The notes beneath the pieces are model-generated. The model searched no databases. It had not been told where the DNA came from and saw nothing but the letters and a program-made list of their open reading frames with translations. A DNA stretch of 64,000 nt from Primulina eburnea. Lineage: Eukaryota > Streptophyta > Magnoliopsida > Lamiales > Gesneriaceae. Shown here one piece after another: positions 1-12,228 of the stretch. Made by a program: the position numbers and the translations under genes. Position 1 is the first letter of the stretch. Each line of letters begins with the position of its first letter. The stretch is taken from positions 5,704,001-5,768,000 of the forward strand of contig NC_133116.1 in NCBI RefSeq assembly GCF_022965805.1, given 5' to 3'.

Positions 1-641
1 CTGTCTATTTCTTGATCTCCATCCTTAAACTTGAAACAGATGAGCAATGTAAGATCGATGCCCTTCACACCCTATACAACATTTCCAGTCATTCAACCAA
101 TATCCCTCATCTTTTGGGAGCTGGTATCGTTGATGACCTTCACAATCTTATCACACATCCCAGCGACCACTCTTCAACAGAGAAGTGCATTACCATGTTA
201 ATTTACTTAGCTTCGAGTAAATCTGCTAGAGATGAAATCATTGCCTCTCCTGGCCTTATTACCGGGCTTGCTACTATCTTGGACATCGGTGAGCCCGTAG
301 AACAAGAACAAGCTGCAGCCTGTCTTCTGATATTATGTAATACGAGCGACAAATGCTGTGAAATGGTTCTTCAAGAAGGGGCGATACCTTCATTAGTGTC
401 GATTTCTGTAAATGGGACAGTTAGAGGTAAACAGAAAGCCCAGAAGCTTCTGATGTTATTTCGGGAGCAGCGACAACGAGTTCCTTCACCTGTTCCCAGT
501 CGACCGATGCCCGAGAACAGTGAGATGGCTTTGCCTTCTCAAAATTCAAAGCCATTTTGCAAGTCAATCTCGAGGCGAAAAGTCGGTAAAACATTGAGTT
601 TTTGGTGGAAGAACAAGAGCATTTCTGTGTACCAGCGTTGA
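1..641 (+). CDS. U-box/ARM-repeat E3 ubiquitin ligase, C-terminal part (PUB6/PUB7/PUB45 group)
   Basis: Reading is open from the window edge to TGA at 639-641, so this is the last part of a gene that starts outside; the frame already codes (VYFLISILKLETDEQCKIDA) before the first usable start. The visible 200-odd residues are helical armadillo-type repeats (TDEQCKIDALHTLYNIS; STEKCITMLIYLAS; EQEQAAACLLILCNTSDKCC; VQEGAIPSLV-like motif with GKQKAQKLLMLFREQR) followed by a basic Ser/Pro tail with FWWKNKS. This is the C-terminal signature of plant U-box ligases of the PUB6/PUB7/PUB45 group, in which the ARM repeats bind substrates or receptor kinases and an upstream U-box recruits the E2. The U-box itself is not in the window. 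Family assignment is from recognised repeats; the exact paralogue is not resolved. Confidence 0.85.
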   Translation, partial: VYFLISILKLETDEQCKIDALHTLYNISSHSTNIPHLLGAGIVDDLHNLITHPSDHSSTEKCITMLIYLASSKSARDEIIASPGLITGLATILDIGEPVEQEQAAACLLILCNTSDKCCEMVLQEGAIPSLVSISVNGTVRGKQKAQKLLMLFREQRQRVPSPVPSRPMPENSEMALPSQNSKPFCKSISRRKVGKTLSFWWKNKSISVYQR

Positions 642-1640
642 AAATTTTACTGCCTTATGTCTGGCTACAGTAGTCTTCCCTTGTATATTATGCCTCGGCT
701 TTTCCAGTATCACGTTTCTCTTAGAAGAAATGTACAGTCTACTTTAATCAACGGAGTATCTAGCATAGTTTGAAGTCCATAGATCTTTGTTTTCAAGAAA
801 ATGTAGTTATGTGAATATTTGGTTGTAAATCCTCTGATTTTGTTCAGGGGCTGAGTTTCTATGAGCAGCTTGCATGATAAATGTCTCGTTTCCACCACTT
901 CATCACCATTTCAAATATTCTGCTATACTTGGTGACAGTTGGTGTTGCTTATTCTTGCAATAACTACAAATCTATCACTTTGTGCATGGGGTTTTGTGGT
1001 TAGATTCGTATCTAAGTTTTGAATAAACCAAATAAATACGACTAAAAGTTGGCAAAAACATTATGTGAGACGTTACATGAGTTGTATTTTGTGAAAAAAA
1101 ATATCTTATTTGAGTCATCTATGAAAAAATATAATTTTTTATTCTAAGAATATTACTTTTATTGTGAATATCGATAAGATTGACATGTCTCACAGATAAA
1201 GATTCGTTAGACCGTCTCACAAGATAGATACTCTTAGAAGCTAGTCAATTCATATTATGTAATATATTTGAACAGTCAAATCCTTGTTAGCCCCTGAAAC
1301 ATTTTGAGACGTTTGTCCTGAAATAAATTTCAGTGATTCATTTTCTGGATAAACCATGGCTTCATCGATTATAAGGCACAAAGTTAGAATACAACGGAAT
1401 TAAGTTGAGTCACAAAATTGACTAGCAAGACATCTCTCTTTTTTTTTTTTTTTTTTATGTTTTATAAAATATCGCAACTTCTTATTAATTATTTTTAAAT
1501 AATTTTTTATTATTAAATAATTTTTTATTATAAAATAATAATTATCTAAAAATATACTTATTTTTAAAACAACTTATAAAACTTTTTATAAAATTTCTAT
1601 ATTTATAAACACTTTTTATTATTACTCGTCAACGTCCAGA
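642..1640. other. 3' flank of the U-box gene and AT-rich spacer
   Basis: No coding region is supported. The first about 350 bases are probably 3' UTR of the U-box gene. A diverged GAGACGGTCTCAC-type MITE follows at about 1055-1230, then a T-tract at 1438-1456 and very AT-rich sequence. Confidence 0.5.
1055..1230 (+). mobile_element. Diverged MITE of the GAGACGGTCTCAC family
   Basis: Collinear with the better copies at 12062 and 12677: a degenerate left end, the internal track TTATTTGAGTCATCTATGAA, a TTTTTATT..TTGTGAATATCG segment, and a right end with GACCGTCTCACAAGA. The left palindrome is largely lost, so the copy is old. Confidence 0.6.
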
Positions 1641-2258
1641 AATATGGCGACTGAGGTACAGGTAGTATATATCAATGAAATGCGATATCCCTCCACTCCA
1701 GCAGAACTCGGTTAACGCACACCGGATCCCTCACCCAATTCATCTTCTCCACAAGAGTGCACACAACCTCTTTCGGTGAATCGAATTCGATTCTGCTACC
1801 GAAAATGATTGAATCCTCCTCTTTACAACCAAACAATATGCTGATCGGAGTGTGACAGCTCCTCCCTCTCTTTATCAGAATTATCAACGCCATTTAATTG
1901 TATGTGCAGATAAAAAATTCTGGATTTCGATTCGTAATTTATATGCTATTTCGCTGCTTATTGTTCAATTACCTATGCTTAAATCAAATCTTCCGCTCGG
2001 TAACCGTTTCAAGGCTTTTCGTATGTTTTACGGTTTCGTTATGTATTTGATCGAATCTTATTTATTTTAGTTTTCTGTAGTTCTTTTTAATTTTTATATT
2101 TGGTTTGCTTGTTGCCAGCTTAGTTGATTTGCTTACGTTTGTTTATTCTTTCCGTGGGTTTCAATTTTCTTCTGCATGAATTTCGCCTTTGAGCCTTTTC
2201 CCCCATTATTGACAATTTACCATTTCGTTGTTTGCTTTTGGAAATTCTTGTAATTAAA
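1641..2258 (+). other. Probable promoter and 5' leader of the OTU gene
   Basis: Lies between the AT-rich spacer and the proposed start codon at 2259. Base composition becomes more balanced and then T-rich, as in plant leaders and leader introns. Short open frames here (for example 1672-1893 on the minus strand) match nothing I recognise. A leader intron is possible but cannot be placed. Confidence 0.35.
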
Positions 2259-5200
2259 ATGGATCTAGGCTCAGGTATGTGATAAAAATCTGGTGTTTTT
2301 TTTCTCTAAAAATATATTGTTTCGGAAGGTTGCTTTGCTGATGAATTGAACAAAATTATGTGTGCTGTTCTTCTTCTTCTTTTTTTTCCGGTTGATGATC
2401 TCATAACTTGATATCCATTTATTAAGCTCTTGAACATTAAACTTGGATGAAAATTTTTGTCCAAATTAATGGATCAATATTTTTCTGGCAATACAACCAA
2501 TGACGAGTCATGAATATAACTCTGTCCGAACTAGAATTTTAAACTTTAGAATATTTTAATATTTTAGATTGATCTATCCGAGCTAATATCATATTAATCC
2601 AAAATATACAAAATTTGCATATATATTTTTTTTAAAAAAATTGGTTCACCTGTGCTGTCTTACCATGTGGCTCCGCCACTGAATACAACTGATAAAGAGT
2701 TATTTTTGGTTTCATACAATTTGAAATCTTTTAGTTGATGAGACATTTATATAGACTAGCATGATGCACGTGCGTTGCACGTAATATCAATTATATTATA
2801 AAAATTAAAAAAAATTGATTTTTTAAAAAACAATTTGAATCATTTTGTTATTTATTTGGGCTTAATTTCTTATCATATTAGACAATTTATAAGAACTTAT
2901 ATAACTTATTTTCAAAATTGTTTTCTAAATTAAAATTCAAGCAGTTGATTTATGTTATATAACAAAGTGTATAAAACATAATAGATAGAACTAAATGAAG
3001 TGAAACAAATTCTTTTAAAAAAATATATATTCAAACATCACGTATAAAGCATAATAACCTAAAAATCAACCAAATTATGGATTTTATCGATGTATAAATC
3101 ATAATCTACATAAGCGAAGCATACTAAAGACAAATAATTATCAATTTAAAATCACTGTGACTAACTCATAAAAACAATGTTAAAACAAATGAAATAGTAA
3201 TATTGATAGTAAAATATAATTCATGATATTTAATTTAACCTCTTAATAATTTTTTTACTTTTTTTTACAATTCTATATCATGGATAATAAATTCTATATA
3301 TCGATATTTCGTAGACTACCATTGATGACTATTAATTTCTTGTTAAATAAGTTTTAAATAATAAATAAATCAACAAATATAAAGAAATGCACATTCAAAT
3401 AAGATTATATGATAAATATTAAATAAACTCATATAATAATTATTAAATATAAATTTTAAATTATTGGTATGATTTTCACCATTAAAATTTGAAATATAAC
3501 AAAAGAAATAAACTTTCATAAAAAATGTTATTTTTGTATCTATTGAATTAATTAGTTTGATTTCAAAATAATTAAATATCATATGTAAAAATTCTGATAC
3601 TTTAACAAATGCTAATTCATGATCATTATAATTATATTTATTATAAAGACTATATCATATATTGTTTTTACATAGAAAATAACTTAGAGTCTTTTTATTG
3701 CTTATTAAATCTTTTTTCATGAATTACATATTCAATGTTTTGACTGATGATTGATTTTAATTTATCAGCATTACATGTAATTTTTTAGTTATACAGTTTA
3801 ATAAAATAATTATGCATATAACATATATATTTGTTGTAGATAATTTTTTTTCCATATTTTTTGAAATCGTACTATCTTTTATAATCGGAATTAAACTCTT
3901 TACTTTCAATTCTTTGTTAAAAAAACACATAAAATATGTTAGTTATTCTACTATTGCACATATGTTATAAATTTTTCATATATCTTTTTGTGATACTATA
4001 ATTAATTACTTAATTAGAAATTGCAATAAAAATATAATTACAAAATTACAATAAAATGATTAGGAATAAATGTAGAGAGAAAATTAAAATGATAAAATAT
4101 TTAAATATAGTATAAAGATGAGTTATTTGATAAAACTAATATAGGAGTTACATTCTATTTTATTTTTGTGATAGTATAATTCATTACTTAATTAGAAATA
4201 ACACTAAAAATATAATCACAAAATTACAATAAAATCATTAGGAAAAATTGTAGAGGGAAAATTAAAAAGATAAAATATTTAAATGTAATATAAAGATGAA
4301 TTATTTGATAAAATTAATATAAGAGTTACATTCTATTCTTGAAGTGTGTATAGAAGATTAATTTTATCATTGCACAATTGTAAATATAGATTTTGATTAA
4401 TATTGATGAGACATTTATGTCCTATTATTTTTATCTTTACATTACAATAATATAAAGTTTTATTTTGTTCAAGTTTGCACGAAGGGTATTCTTGTCAATA
4501 CACAATCGGAAAACAATGTCAAGAATCCACACTTTTATAGGTATATAGATATAGATATAGATATAGATATAGATATATAGATTTGATTGACATAATTCCT
4601 GATTCTAATTATAAGTATTTATTAGGCCTAATTGCACCAATGTAAATTGCATTATCGGCAGGTGTACCTGGCGATGGGAGGTGTTTGTTCCGGTCAGTGG
4701 TTCATGGTGCTTGTCTACGTGCAGGAAAGCCATCTCCAACAGAAAACCGTGAAAGGGAACTTGCAGATGAGCTTAGAGCAACAGTACAAAATCCTTTCTT
4801 TCTGTTCTGCTGTTTTGAAGGAATTCAGTTGCTTATATTGCATAGTTTTACTTAGGATTCCCTTGGTTCTGCAGGTCGCAGATGAATTTATCAAGAGGCG
4901 TGAAGATTCTGAATGGTATGATTTGATCGTTGGAAAATTCAAGGATTAGTTCTGAAAACGTCTGACCCTTTCACATTTGTCAGTTATGTATCCATTAACT
5001 TTGCAGTTTAACTTGAGATAAGAGTAAGTTCAAATGTGTAACACTCGAAACATTTATGGGAATGTGTTGTCGAGCATGTTGTATCTTGAGTATAGAATAG
5101 TAACTTCATACTGCTTATCCAATTCTTAAATGGGTAACGACTTCAATATATTTTATCCTCAGGTTTGTAGAAGGTGATTTTGATACTTACGTTACACAAA

Positions 5201-5876
5201 TGCGACAGCCCCATGTATGGGGTGGGGAACCGGAGCTGCTCATGTCATCACATGTGTTACAGTACGTGCTCTCAGTGGTTTTTGTTTGCATTTATATTTC
5301 CTTCTGTGCATGGTGAAAATTCGCCCATTTTAATCATCCCAAATGGTTATATTTGTTAATAAGAGCACTGAACAACCAACAATCATCCACAGAATTCATT
5401 ATATGAATTACGTGCCGATAACTATACTGTACTGCACTCGACCTTTTGGTAAATAATAAATAATAATAATCATAATAATGGTTGCAACCCACTAATAATT
5501 GACAAAATGCAAATGCTCTTTTTATTGTGGGCTATTAGATGAAAAATGTATTCAATAAATTAACGGGAAAGAAAAACATTTTCAGGGTTCCGATAACTGT
5601 TCACATGTTGGATAAGAGGACTAATTCTGTCAAGATTATTGCTGAATATGGCCAAGAATATGGGAAGGAGAATCCAATTCACGTATTGTATCATGGTTAT
5701 GGGCACTATGATGCTTTAAGGAGCTCTTTAGATGGTTCACAATTGAAGCAGTAAATTCTCCTCTTTATGAGCTATTTTTCTCATGTCAAACCGCATGCCC
5801 TGAACAAGTTTATTCTTTTTAAAATGTGTGCAACATCATATTACGTTTACCAATTTTGCAGGAACAAAAGTAGATG
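2259..5876 (+). CDS. OTU-domain cysteine protease (deubiquitinase, OTU3/OTU4-like)
   Basis: Spliced model: 2259-2274, 4662-4783, 4875-4915, 5163-5261, then 5586 onward, stopping at TAA 5752-5754 or splicing at 5750/5751 to 5862-5876. All junctions are GT-AG and join in frame, giving about 148-152 residues. The domain starts GVPGDGRCLFRSVVHGACLR, with the catalytic Asp and Cys of OTU proteases (GDGRC), continues WFVEGDFDTYVTQMRQPHVW and ends ENPIHVLYHGYGHYDAL, which carries the catalytic His (GHYDAL). OTU enzymes remove ubiquitin from proteins. The model is short because it holds almost only the catalytic domain; plant OTU4-type proteins usually have a long N-terminal extension. The 16 nt first exon (MDLGS) is the weakest part. 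Intron 1 (2275-4661) is inflated by a Helitron. Confidence 0.75.
2756..4581 (-). mobile_element. Non-autonomous Helitron in intron 1 of the OTU gene
   Basis: Read on the minus strand the element starts TCTATAT..., ends ...GCTAG, and sits between host A (2755) and T (4582), as Helitrons do. The 3' hairpin is ACGTGC-AAC-GCACGT, 7 nt from the terminal GCTAG (at 2765-2779 in window coordinates). The right end is a (GATATA)n run, so that boundary may be off by a few repeat units. No Rep/helicase frame is visible. It is collinear for most of its length with the element at 26441, so the two belong to one family. Confidence 0.8.
3986..4341. repeat. Tandem duplication of about 178 bp inside the first Helitron
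   Basis: A block beginning TTTTGTGATA(C/G)TATAATT and ending AGGAGTTACATTCTAT-like sequence occurs at about 3986-4163 and again at about 4164-4341 with scattered mismatches. The related Helitron at 26441 has a single copy (about 27670-27850), so the duplication is specific to this insertion. Confidence 0.7.
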
Positions 5877-6189
5877 AAACAATCCTCGGAACCAATTGGT
5901 GCTCAATCTGTAGGTTGCATCAATCCAGCAGAAAAGATGGAAGCAATTGTAAGGAAAATAGGGATTGCTTCCTGGTGATTCGAATATCAGCTGAATAAAT
6001 ACTCCCAACTCCAGTTACTTGCTACAACTTTGTCATTAAATTTCAAATATTACTCCCGTAAAATATTCAATTTATCAGAGAATTATACAATTTGATCACT
6101 TGAATATAGCAGATCAATGAAGAGACTGGATTTTTCTTATATAATATTTACTCGCGTATCTTGATTTAAAATGAAAGATACCCTCTGTA

Positions 6190-9100
6190 TTATTCAACAT
6201 CTTTCCATATTTCCCGAAGCAGCTGATATCTGACAACATTCCTCCCACCCTTTTCCTTCGGCATCAAGCTGAGTTTAGCTAAAGCAGAAGAAGGGAGGAA
6301 GCTATCAGGAATGATTGAAGTCAATGGTGAGTCGAGTTCATCCAACTCATCGTCACTGGCATATGATTTCTTGAGTGTTGATAACCTGCTGCTTTGAAGC
6401 ACTTGGCTTCCAACTTCTCCCACACAAGTTAACAAAGCTGCTGCGGGTGGTGAATATTTTGTGGGAGTTGCAATGCAAGGAAAGAATGTGACCATATCGT
6501 CATGACTGTCAGAAATATCCTGAATCGAGAAAAAATTGCAAGTTGAGAATAACTTGTACACCTCTAGAGAATGCACACAACAATATATTGAACTATGACA
6601 GAAAATTTGATGGTATCACATGGTAGTATATGAGGCAGCACCAACCTCTGAATCTAGGGCAGCGACTATGTTGCGTGGCATCGGTTCAGGACAGAATTCA
6701 TCCGGAACAAAATTGTTCAGAACTCTTTTGATTAGGGTTGGACCAAATGTCGGGCAAACCTTCAGAGGAGGAAACCGTAGATGATTACAAACCAAAGATT
6801 CTATGCTATTTGGATTCACTAGAATCATGAAATGCATGTGGGTTTCACCAACATCCCATGCGGATCATGTGTGTGGGTGTGATCACTTGTAACATAGATA
6901 ATATTATTCGATTTGATGGTGAGTCACCTCTTTTCGGGTGGAAGCATCAGCAAGCATTCCAAATGGCAGCATCATAAGATTACTTAACGCATGGAGGAGC
7001 TTGAAAGCCTTGAAAGATTTTGGTCTGTTGCCATCAACAAGAATGTTAGTATCCTCATATGACTCGTCTTCTATGCCGAAAAGATCCGTGAGCCATCTGG
7101 ACCAGTTCCCGATCTACAATAAATGCAGAAAAAAATATTAAGAATTTTAAACTCTACATTGAAAGCAAACAGGCTCGGTCAAATCATAAATAATTGTCTA
7201 ATATCAAACAATGAGGATCCGCAACCAACATCAGTTGGTTCCACACTTGACACTTACAGCATTTTTTAACTGTACACCAGCTCCAAAGCTTGATTTCCCA
7301 GCTGGAATTGGGAGTACTTTGGAATCACTTATGGGATCAGAAAAAGGATCAGTTGGCATTTCTTCAGCGGATTCACGTAGAATAGCATTGAACATTGCAA
7401 CATCCAATCTATAAACTAACTGCTCCATTACCTAACAGAAGAATGCAATTCTGTTGTGTTTGAATTTTAAATACGTTTTTATAAAATTTAGACGACGAGC
7501 CCAATCCACCCCTAGAAAACCTGTTAGTAATTAATACGGGGAAGGTAATTCGACTGTATAAGTTGATCCAATAACCCTTGCCCAACTGTCGTGGTTTGTG
7601 AGACGCCCAACCCATGGCTCACCGTTGTGCGTGTAGAGCCCACCTGGGGTTGGACATTTCTTGGCGGCACAGACACATGGGTCCCACTCTAGTACCACTT
7701 TGACATGTGCCTAATCCACCCCTAGAAAACTAGTTACTATTGGTGAAGGATATCGCCCACCTGGGGTTGGACATTTCTTGGCGGCACAGACACATGGGTC
7801 CCACTCTAGTACCACTTTGACATGTGCCTAATCCAGCCCTAGAAAACTAGTTACTATTGGTGAAGGATATCCCTGTATACATTCACAAGTCGACTTGGGA
7901 TGGTAGTGTTGCACAAGGTTGTTTATAAAACGTACCAGTCTAACCAGCACAGACAAGCAGCCACATTCATGCCCCACAGCCCGAATCGGACAAAGCCTTT
8001 CACATGCATCTTTGAATGCTTTCTTCCATAACTCGATAGCCAAGATTCCCTGTTTCTTCATGCCTGAACTCTTGTTAGTTCTGTCGCTACTTTTTGCTAG
8101 ATTTGGCTGCATATGTGGGGTAAAAGTCTGCAGCAAATGAAACATGATAATAATTCTTAACTTCAAAATCTGAAATAAACAGGGAGCTTTCGGTTGTTTT
8201 TATTATATTGCAAATAGTGAGAGTAGTGGTGACCTGCCACCAAACTGACTCAACAATCCGAGAAAAGAGCCAAGATTCAACTTTTTCGAGTGCAATAATG
8301 AATGTCAAGACATCCTCAAAGTCATCAAATTCTTCAGTTGGTTTAGTATTCTCCTCATCCATGTGAGAAGAGTCTAGTTGTTTATTTGTTATTCTTCTAG
8401 CTGATTCAGATTCAGGGCCATCATGTTTTATTTGTGATACATTAGAATGTGGTAATTCAGCAGCAATTTGGCTGACAATGGCCCTCAACATAATTGAATT
8501 TGACAACCAGTATGTCAACCTGTAACATTTTTACATAAAAAATCTTGATATTATCAATATCATGATATATCTGAGTTCTAAAAGTTAAAAATTTGGTGAG
8601 ATGAGTAGCATGAAAAAGGACGATAATAGGATGCCTGTTGGATAGGCATATAAAGAAATGTAATATTTTCTAAACAAACTTAACTTGGGACGTCGTTTCC
8701 GCATGATTTAGAAACCAAAACCAAACCAGACACCACAGCTCTTGCTGCACTAGACCGCTTTGCTTGAGATCCTTCTCTGCAAATGTTACTGTAAAATCTT
8801 GAAAGTCGTCTAGCTGGGGCATGGACCTTATTTCTCGAACTGGCATGCTCAGCAACTACTGAATATAATCCAACCTCAATTGCTGCAGCTTCCTTCAGTT
8901 CTTCCTCAAGCATCTCAATTCTAGTTTTCCATTCATTTTTCCTGTCAAAATGCTCACCTTTTTGTTCTTTTCCTTCAGTTTTTGAGCTATGTTTACCTTT
9001 CTTGTGATAGACATTATATATATCGAGGTCAGGTGCTTTTCCCCCAGCATAAAAGTCGGCCAGAAATCCATTCCCTTTAGCTGTGCCGTGTATTTGGATG

Positions 9101-10534
9101 GATTTTACATGCTTCAACTGAGGTTTGTTACTGCTGGATGGAGGAACTAGTGGAGCTTTTCTATTTGGAGCAAGAGTATCGCTTCTTGTTGTCACCTGTC
9201 TTTTCGCATTATCATCTGATAATTTATCGAGTAACAGTAACTTATTCCCTGGAGAATGGCTTGTCCCTTCCGATATCTGCTCATCACATCGAATATCTTT
9301 TCGTAGCCTTTCACCAACATGTGAATCGTCGATCAGAACATCTTCTGGTTGCAACTCTTTATCTTGAGAAGAACTGCTTTTTCTATAATTATCAGCTTCA
9401 ATTGCTTCAGGAGAAAATCTTTCGAAGGATTTGTCTTCAACATATTGCCGAGTGTTTCTGCTACTTTTATAGTTGCTGTTAGCAATAACTTCATGGGAAC
9501 TGGGGTAAACACTTCCCCTGACAAAACTTGTTGCAATGTTATTGGGCTTGGTATGTATCTCTCGAAAACTTATGGATGAGGGAGAGGATCTAATGGAGGG
9601 GGGGACAGAGTTCTTGACAGATGTCATGCTTCGCTCAGAAAACTTTGACAATGAAACCTGGTCATTTACATGGTTCCTAGCATCAAATAATGAATCATTT
9701 GATGGAAGCCTTAAGTTCTTGTTTTGCTCTTTCAAAGAGTCGATTCCAGCATTTCCATATCCATTCTGCATTTTTAACTTCAAATAAGTACCACGAGGTA
9801 CAAGTAAACACATTGAGTAGAAAGAATTATCAATACTATGCGGTAAGATAAGTAATGTAGCCTAAGTATGGATGTCAATATAAATTAAATTTTAAGAAAA
9901 CTTGCTTACCTTCTCATTATGAGATGGTGAAGTTGTTAGAGATCCGATGGTTGATGAACCAGGTGCCCTTGATGAATGTGAAGAAGCATCATCATCAGTA
10001 AAAGAGGCGATTTCTGAGCTATTGTCATCATATTCAAGGAAGCCAACTTTAGGCGAGGAATTAGAGCTATCCATTTCAACAGGATCAAAACTAATAATTA
10101 AACCCGGTTGGACTGAAATACTTGAACTTTTCTTGAAGCTTAACGGGACATTTATACTTAATACATGATCCAGTACTCCATAATCTGCAAGATTCAATGA
10201 AGCTGTCCCCAAGAGTTGTCCTTTAGCCTTATCCTTTCGAGGCTCGAATAAGCTAAACTCCAAATAATTCTTCTTAAACTTATCACCAGCTTTTTTGTCT
10301 TGGTGAAAAGTAATAGGAAGCACGAAAGACTCGTTAAATACGATATTGGATTCCCCAGCAACAGAGATAAATGAACCAGAATTTTGATCACCAGTTTTCC
10401 CACTGAATCAAAACGGTTTGAACAGATTTAAGAGACTCAGATGGTGGCCAAGGCCTAATCTCCTGTATTTGGACAATGTACTGAACTCTAACTGAAGCAC
10501 CCCGTTTGTGCTTCGATCTCAGTCCAAGAACCAT
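6190..10534 (-). CDS. NT-C2 (EEIG1/EHBP1 N-terminal) and DIL-like domain protein, with two lesions
   Basis: Eight exons: 10534-9910, 9765-8684, 8519-8234, 8127-7936, 7431-7258, 7113-6928, 6759-6646, 6519-6190; about 995 aa once the lesions are ignored. Residues 1 to about 145 form an NT-C2 domain (MVLGLRSKHKRGASV, EIRPWPPSESLKSVQTVLIQW, FNESFVLPITF). The middle is Ser-rich and disordered. The C-terminal half resembles a DIL-like region (APARRLSRFY, SGLVLVSKSCGNDVP, TYWLSNSIMLRAIVSQ, RLDVAMFNAILRESAEE, NWSRWLTDLFGI). In plants this architecture is annotated as EEIG1/EHBP1-domain protein (At3g01810-like); related NT-C2 proteins act in organelle or membrane positioning, and the precise role is unknown. 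Oddities: an extra base near 10393 shifts the frame after LIQWEN and gives TGA, and the donor after exon 2 lacks a G. Other exon junctions keep frame. Confidence 0.8.
7638..7871. repeat. 117 bp direct tandem duplication in an intron of the NT-C2 gene
   Basis: The block starting GCCCACCTGGGGTTGGACAT at 7638 is repeated at 7755, nearly identical through CTATTGGTGAAGGATAT. A shorter diverged piece (CCAATCCACCCCTAGAAAAC) lies upstream at about 7500. High identity means a recent duplication. The whole array lies in intron 4 (7432-7935) and does not touch exons. Confidence 0.9.
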
Positions 10535-11460
10535 AGCTAGAGCAAGATAATTAAGAGCTAAAGCTGGTCGGTTAATTCTGATCGACTACAACATGGTGAG
10601 AAAAAAAAATCATCATAGAGAATTTAGGTAATAACACGCACTCATGAATACAGTCTACAAATAAAGATCTTATGAGATTTCTCGGTATAATGAGATTTTG
10701 CAATTTTCATCTATACACTAACACTTGAAAATAACAGAGAGAGACGCATTATGGCCGACTCAGGGATTTGGTGCAACAGCTTAACTTATGATGTAAGCTC
10801 AAAATAAATAAATAGACAATATGCATGCAATTTGAAAATTTCGCATTCCAGTGGATTGCCTTCGGTTTCCCTGTCGAGTCTCACGGATACATCCTCAAAA
10901 AATTGCAGTAAAAACTGAACCAATCAAGCAGACCAAACAAAGAGAGAAGAACGATCAAGCTAAAATGGCCACATTTGCAAACTACCCAAATAAAGAACCA
11001 TATTACTGTAAAAGAATCACCATTTTAATTTCAGGATCCAGTAAAATATTCCAAGAAAAGGAACAAACCATTAGAGGACCAATCAATAATTAAGCATCCA
11101 GCTATCAAATGCCACAACACAGAAATGGAAAACATACACAGAAGATCACAGTTGCGTCCATAATTATCAATGAAAAACAACTACACTGAGCTAACTAAAA
11201 GAAACAAGAAACAGACAGAGAAAAAAAAAGACAGTCTTTTACCAGAAGATTGAAGAACAAAAGAGACTTACGCTTCTTGCAATGCCTTTTGAATAACCGA
11301 TCTTGTTTATTTCCGCAGATGGGATTCCTTGTTTGTTAGAGGAGAAAGTAAAAGAAGGCGTAAGAAAGTCCAAAAGATGGAAAATTCAGAAGAGGTGGAG
11401 GAAGAAGAATTTTGCGTTCGCAACGTGTGAAAAAGAGTCCCCAGGTTTCAGTTTTCTGCT
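10535..11460 (-). other. 5' leader and promoter region of the NT-C2 gene
   Basis: Upstream of the ATG at 10534. Sequence is unique-looking and moderately AT-rich; a leader intron is likely because the bases just before the ATG look intronic. Short frames on the plus strand (10851-11093, 11303-11572) have no recognisable product. I could not fix a transcription start. Confidence 0.35.
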
Positions 11461-12061
11461 TTTGCGCAATTCCTATCCTTTTATTTGCATACAAAAAATC
11501 CTATTAATTAAACCAGAAAAAGGAAATGATAATCGCCAAAATGAATATCGAGATAAATATAAAGATGTATAAGAAATGTTTGTTTGACACCACCCCGTTT
11601 TTTTAAAAAAAAAAAACTAAACGATAAAGATAAAAAAAATAGATTGTTTTATTTATTATTTTTACTATATTTTACTAAAATTTATATATATGTATATATA
11701 TAAATATATTGGTGTATGCGCATAAAACTTATTTTTATACTAATGCAATTGGTAACTATAATTTGCACACTTTTTACAAATATTTAATTTATAGAAGGTA
11801 TTTATCAAATTTTTTTACTTGTATATGTTTCTCTTTTTTAAAAAATATATTTAGATGTTTCTCTTTAAGATGATAAAAAACATATAACTTTCTTTTGATA
11901 ATATAAAAATAGATTTCTTAAAAGAAAAGGAAATGATGAACAAAGCTATTATTTCCCAACAGGACCCATTTACATTTTATTTTCAAATATAAATGAAGAT
12001 TATGATAATATTTTTTCTAGATATCTTTGAAAATATTTCGTGTTTATTGCAAATTCAAAAC

Positions 12062-12228
12062 AAAAACTTGTGTGAGACGGTCTCACGGGTCGTATTTGTA
12101 AGACGGGTCTCTTATTTGTGTTATCCATGAAAAAGTATTATTTTTTATGTTAAGACTATTATTTTTTATTTTGAATATCGGTAGACCCGTCTCATGGATC
12201 TTAATGAGACGGTCTCACATGATAGTCA
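12062..12228 (+). mobile_element. MITE of the GAGACGGTCTCAC family
   Basis: Begins CTTGTGTGAGACGGTCTCAC and ends GAGACGGTCTCACATGATAG, so the ends are inverted copies of TGTGAGACGGTCTCAC, itself palindromic. The interior has the family core CCATGAAAAAGTATTA and a GAATATCGGTAGACCCGTCT segment. Around 170-185 bp, no coding capacity. Confidence 0.8.

Noticed and set aside
1672..1893. Minus-strand 73-residue frame upstream of the OTU gene
   Set aside because: No recognisable motif and located in the likely leader of the plus-strand gene.
9125..9787. Four plus-strand frames
   Set aside because: Antisense of exon 2 of the NT-C2 gene; the minus strand has the conserved domain.
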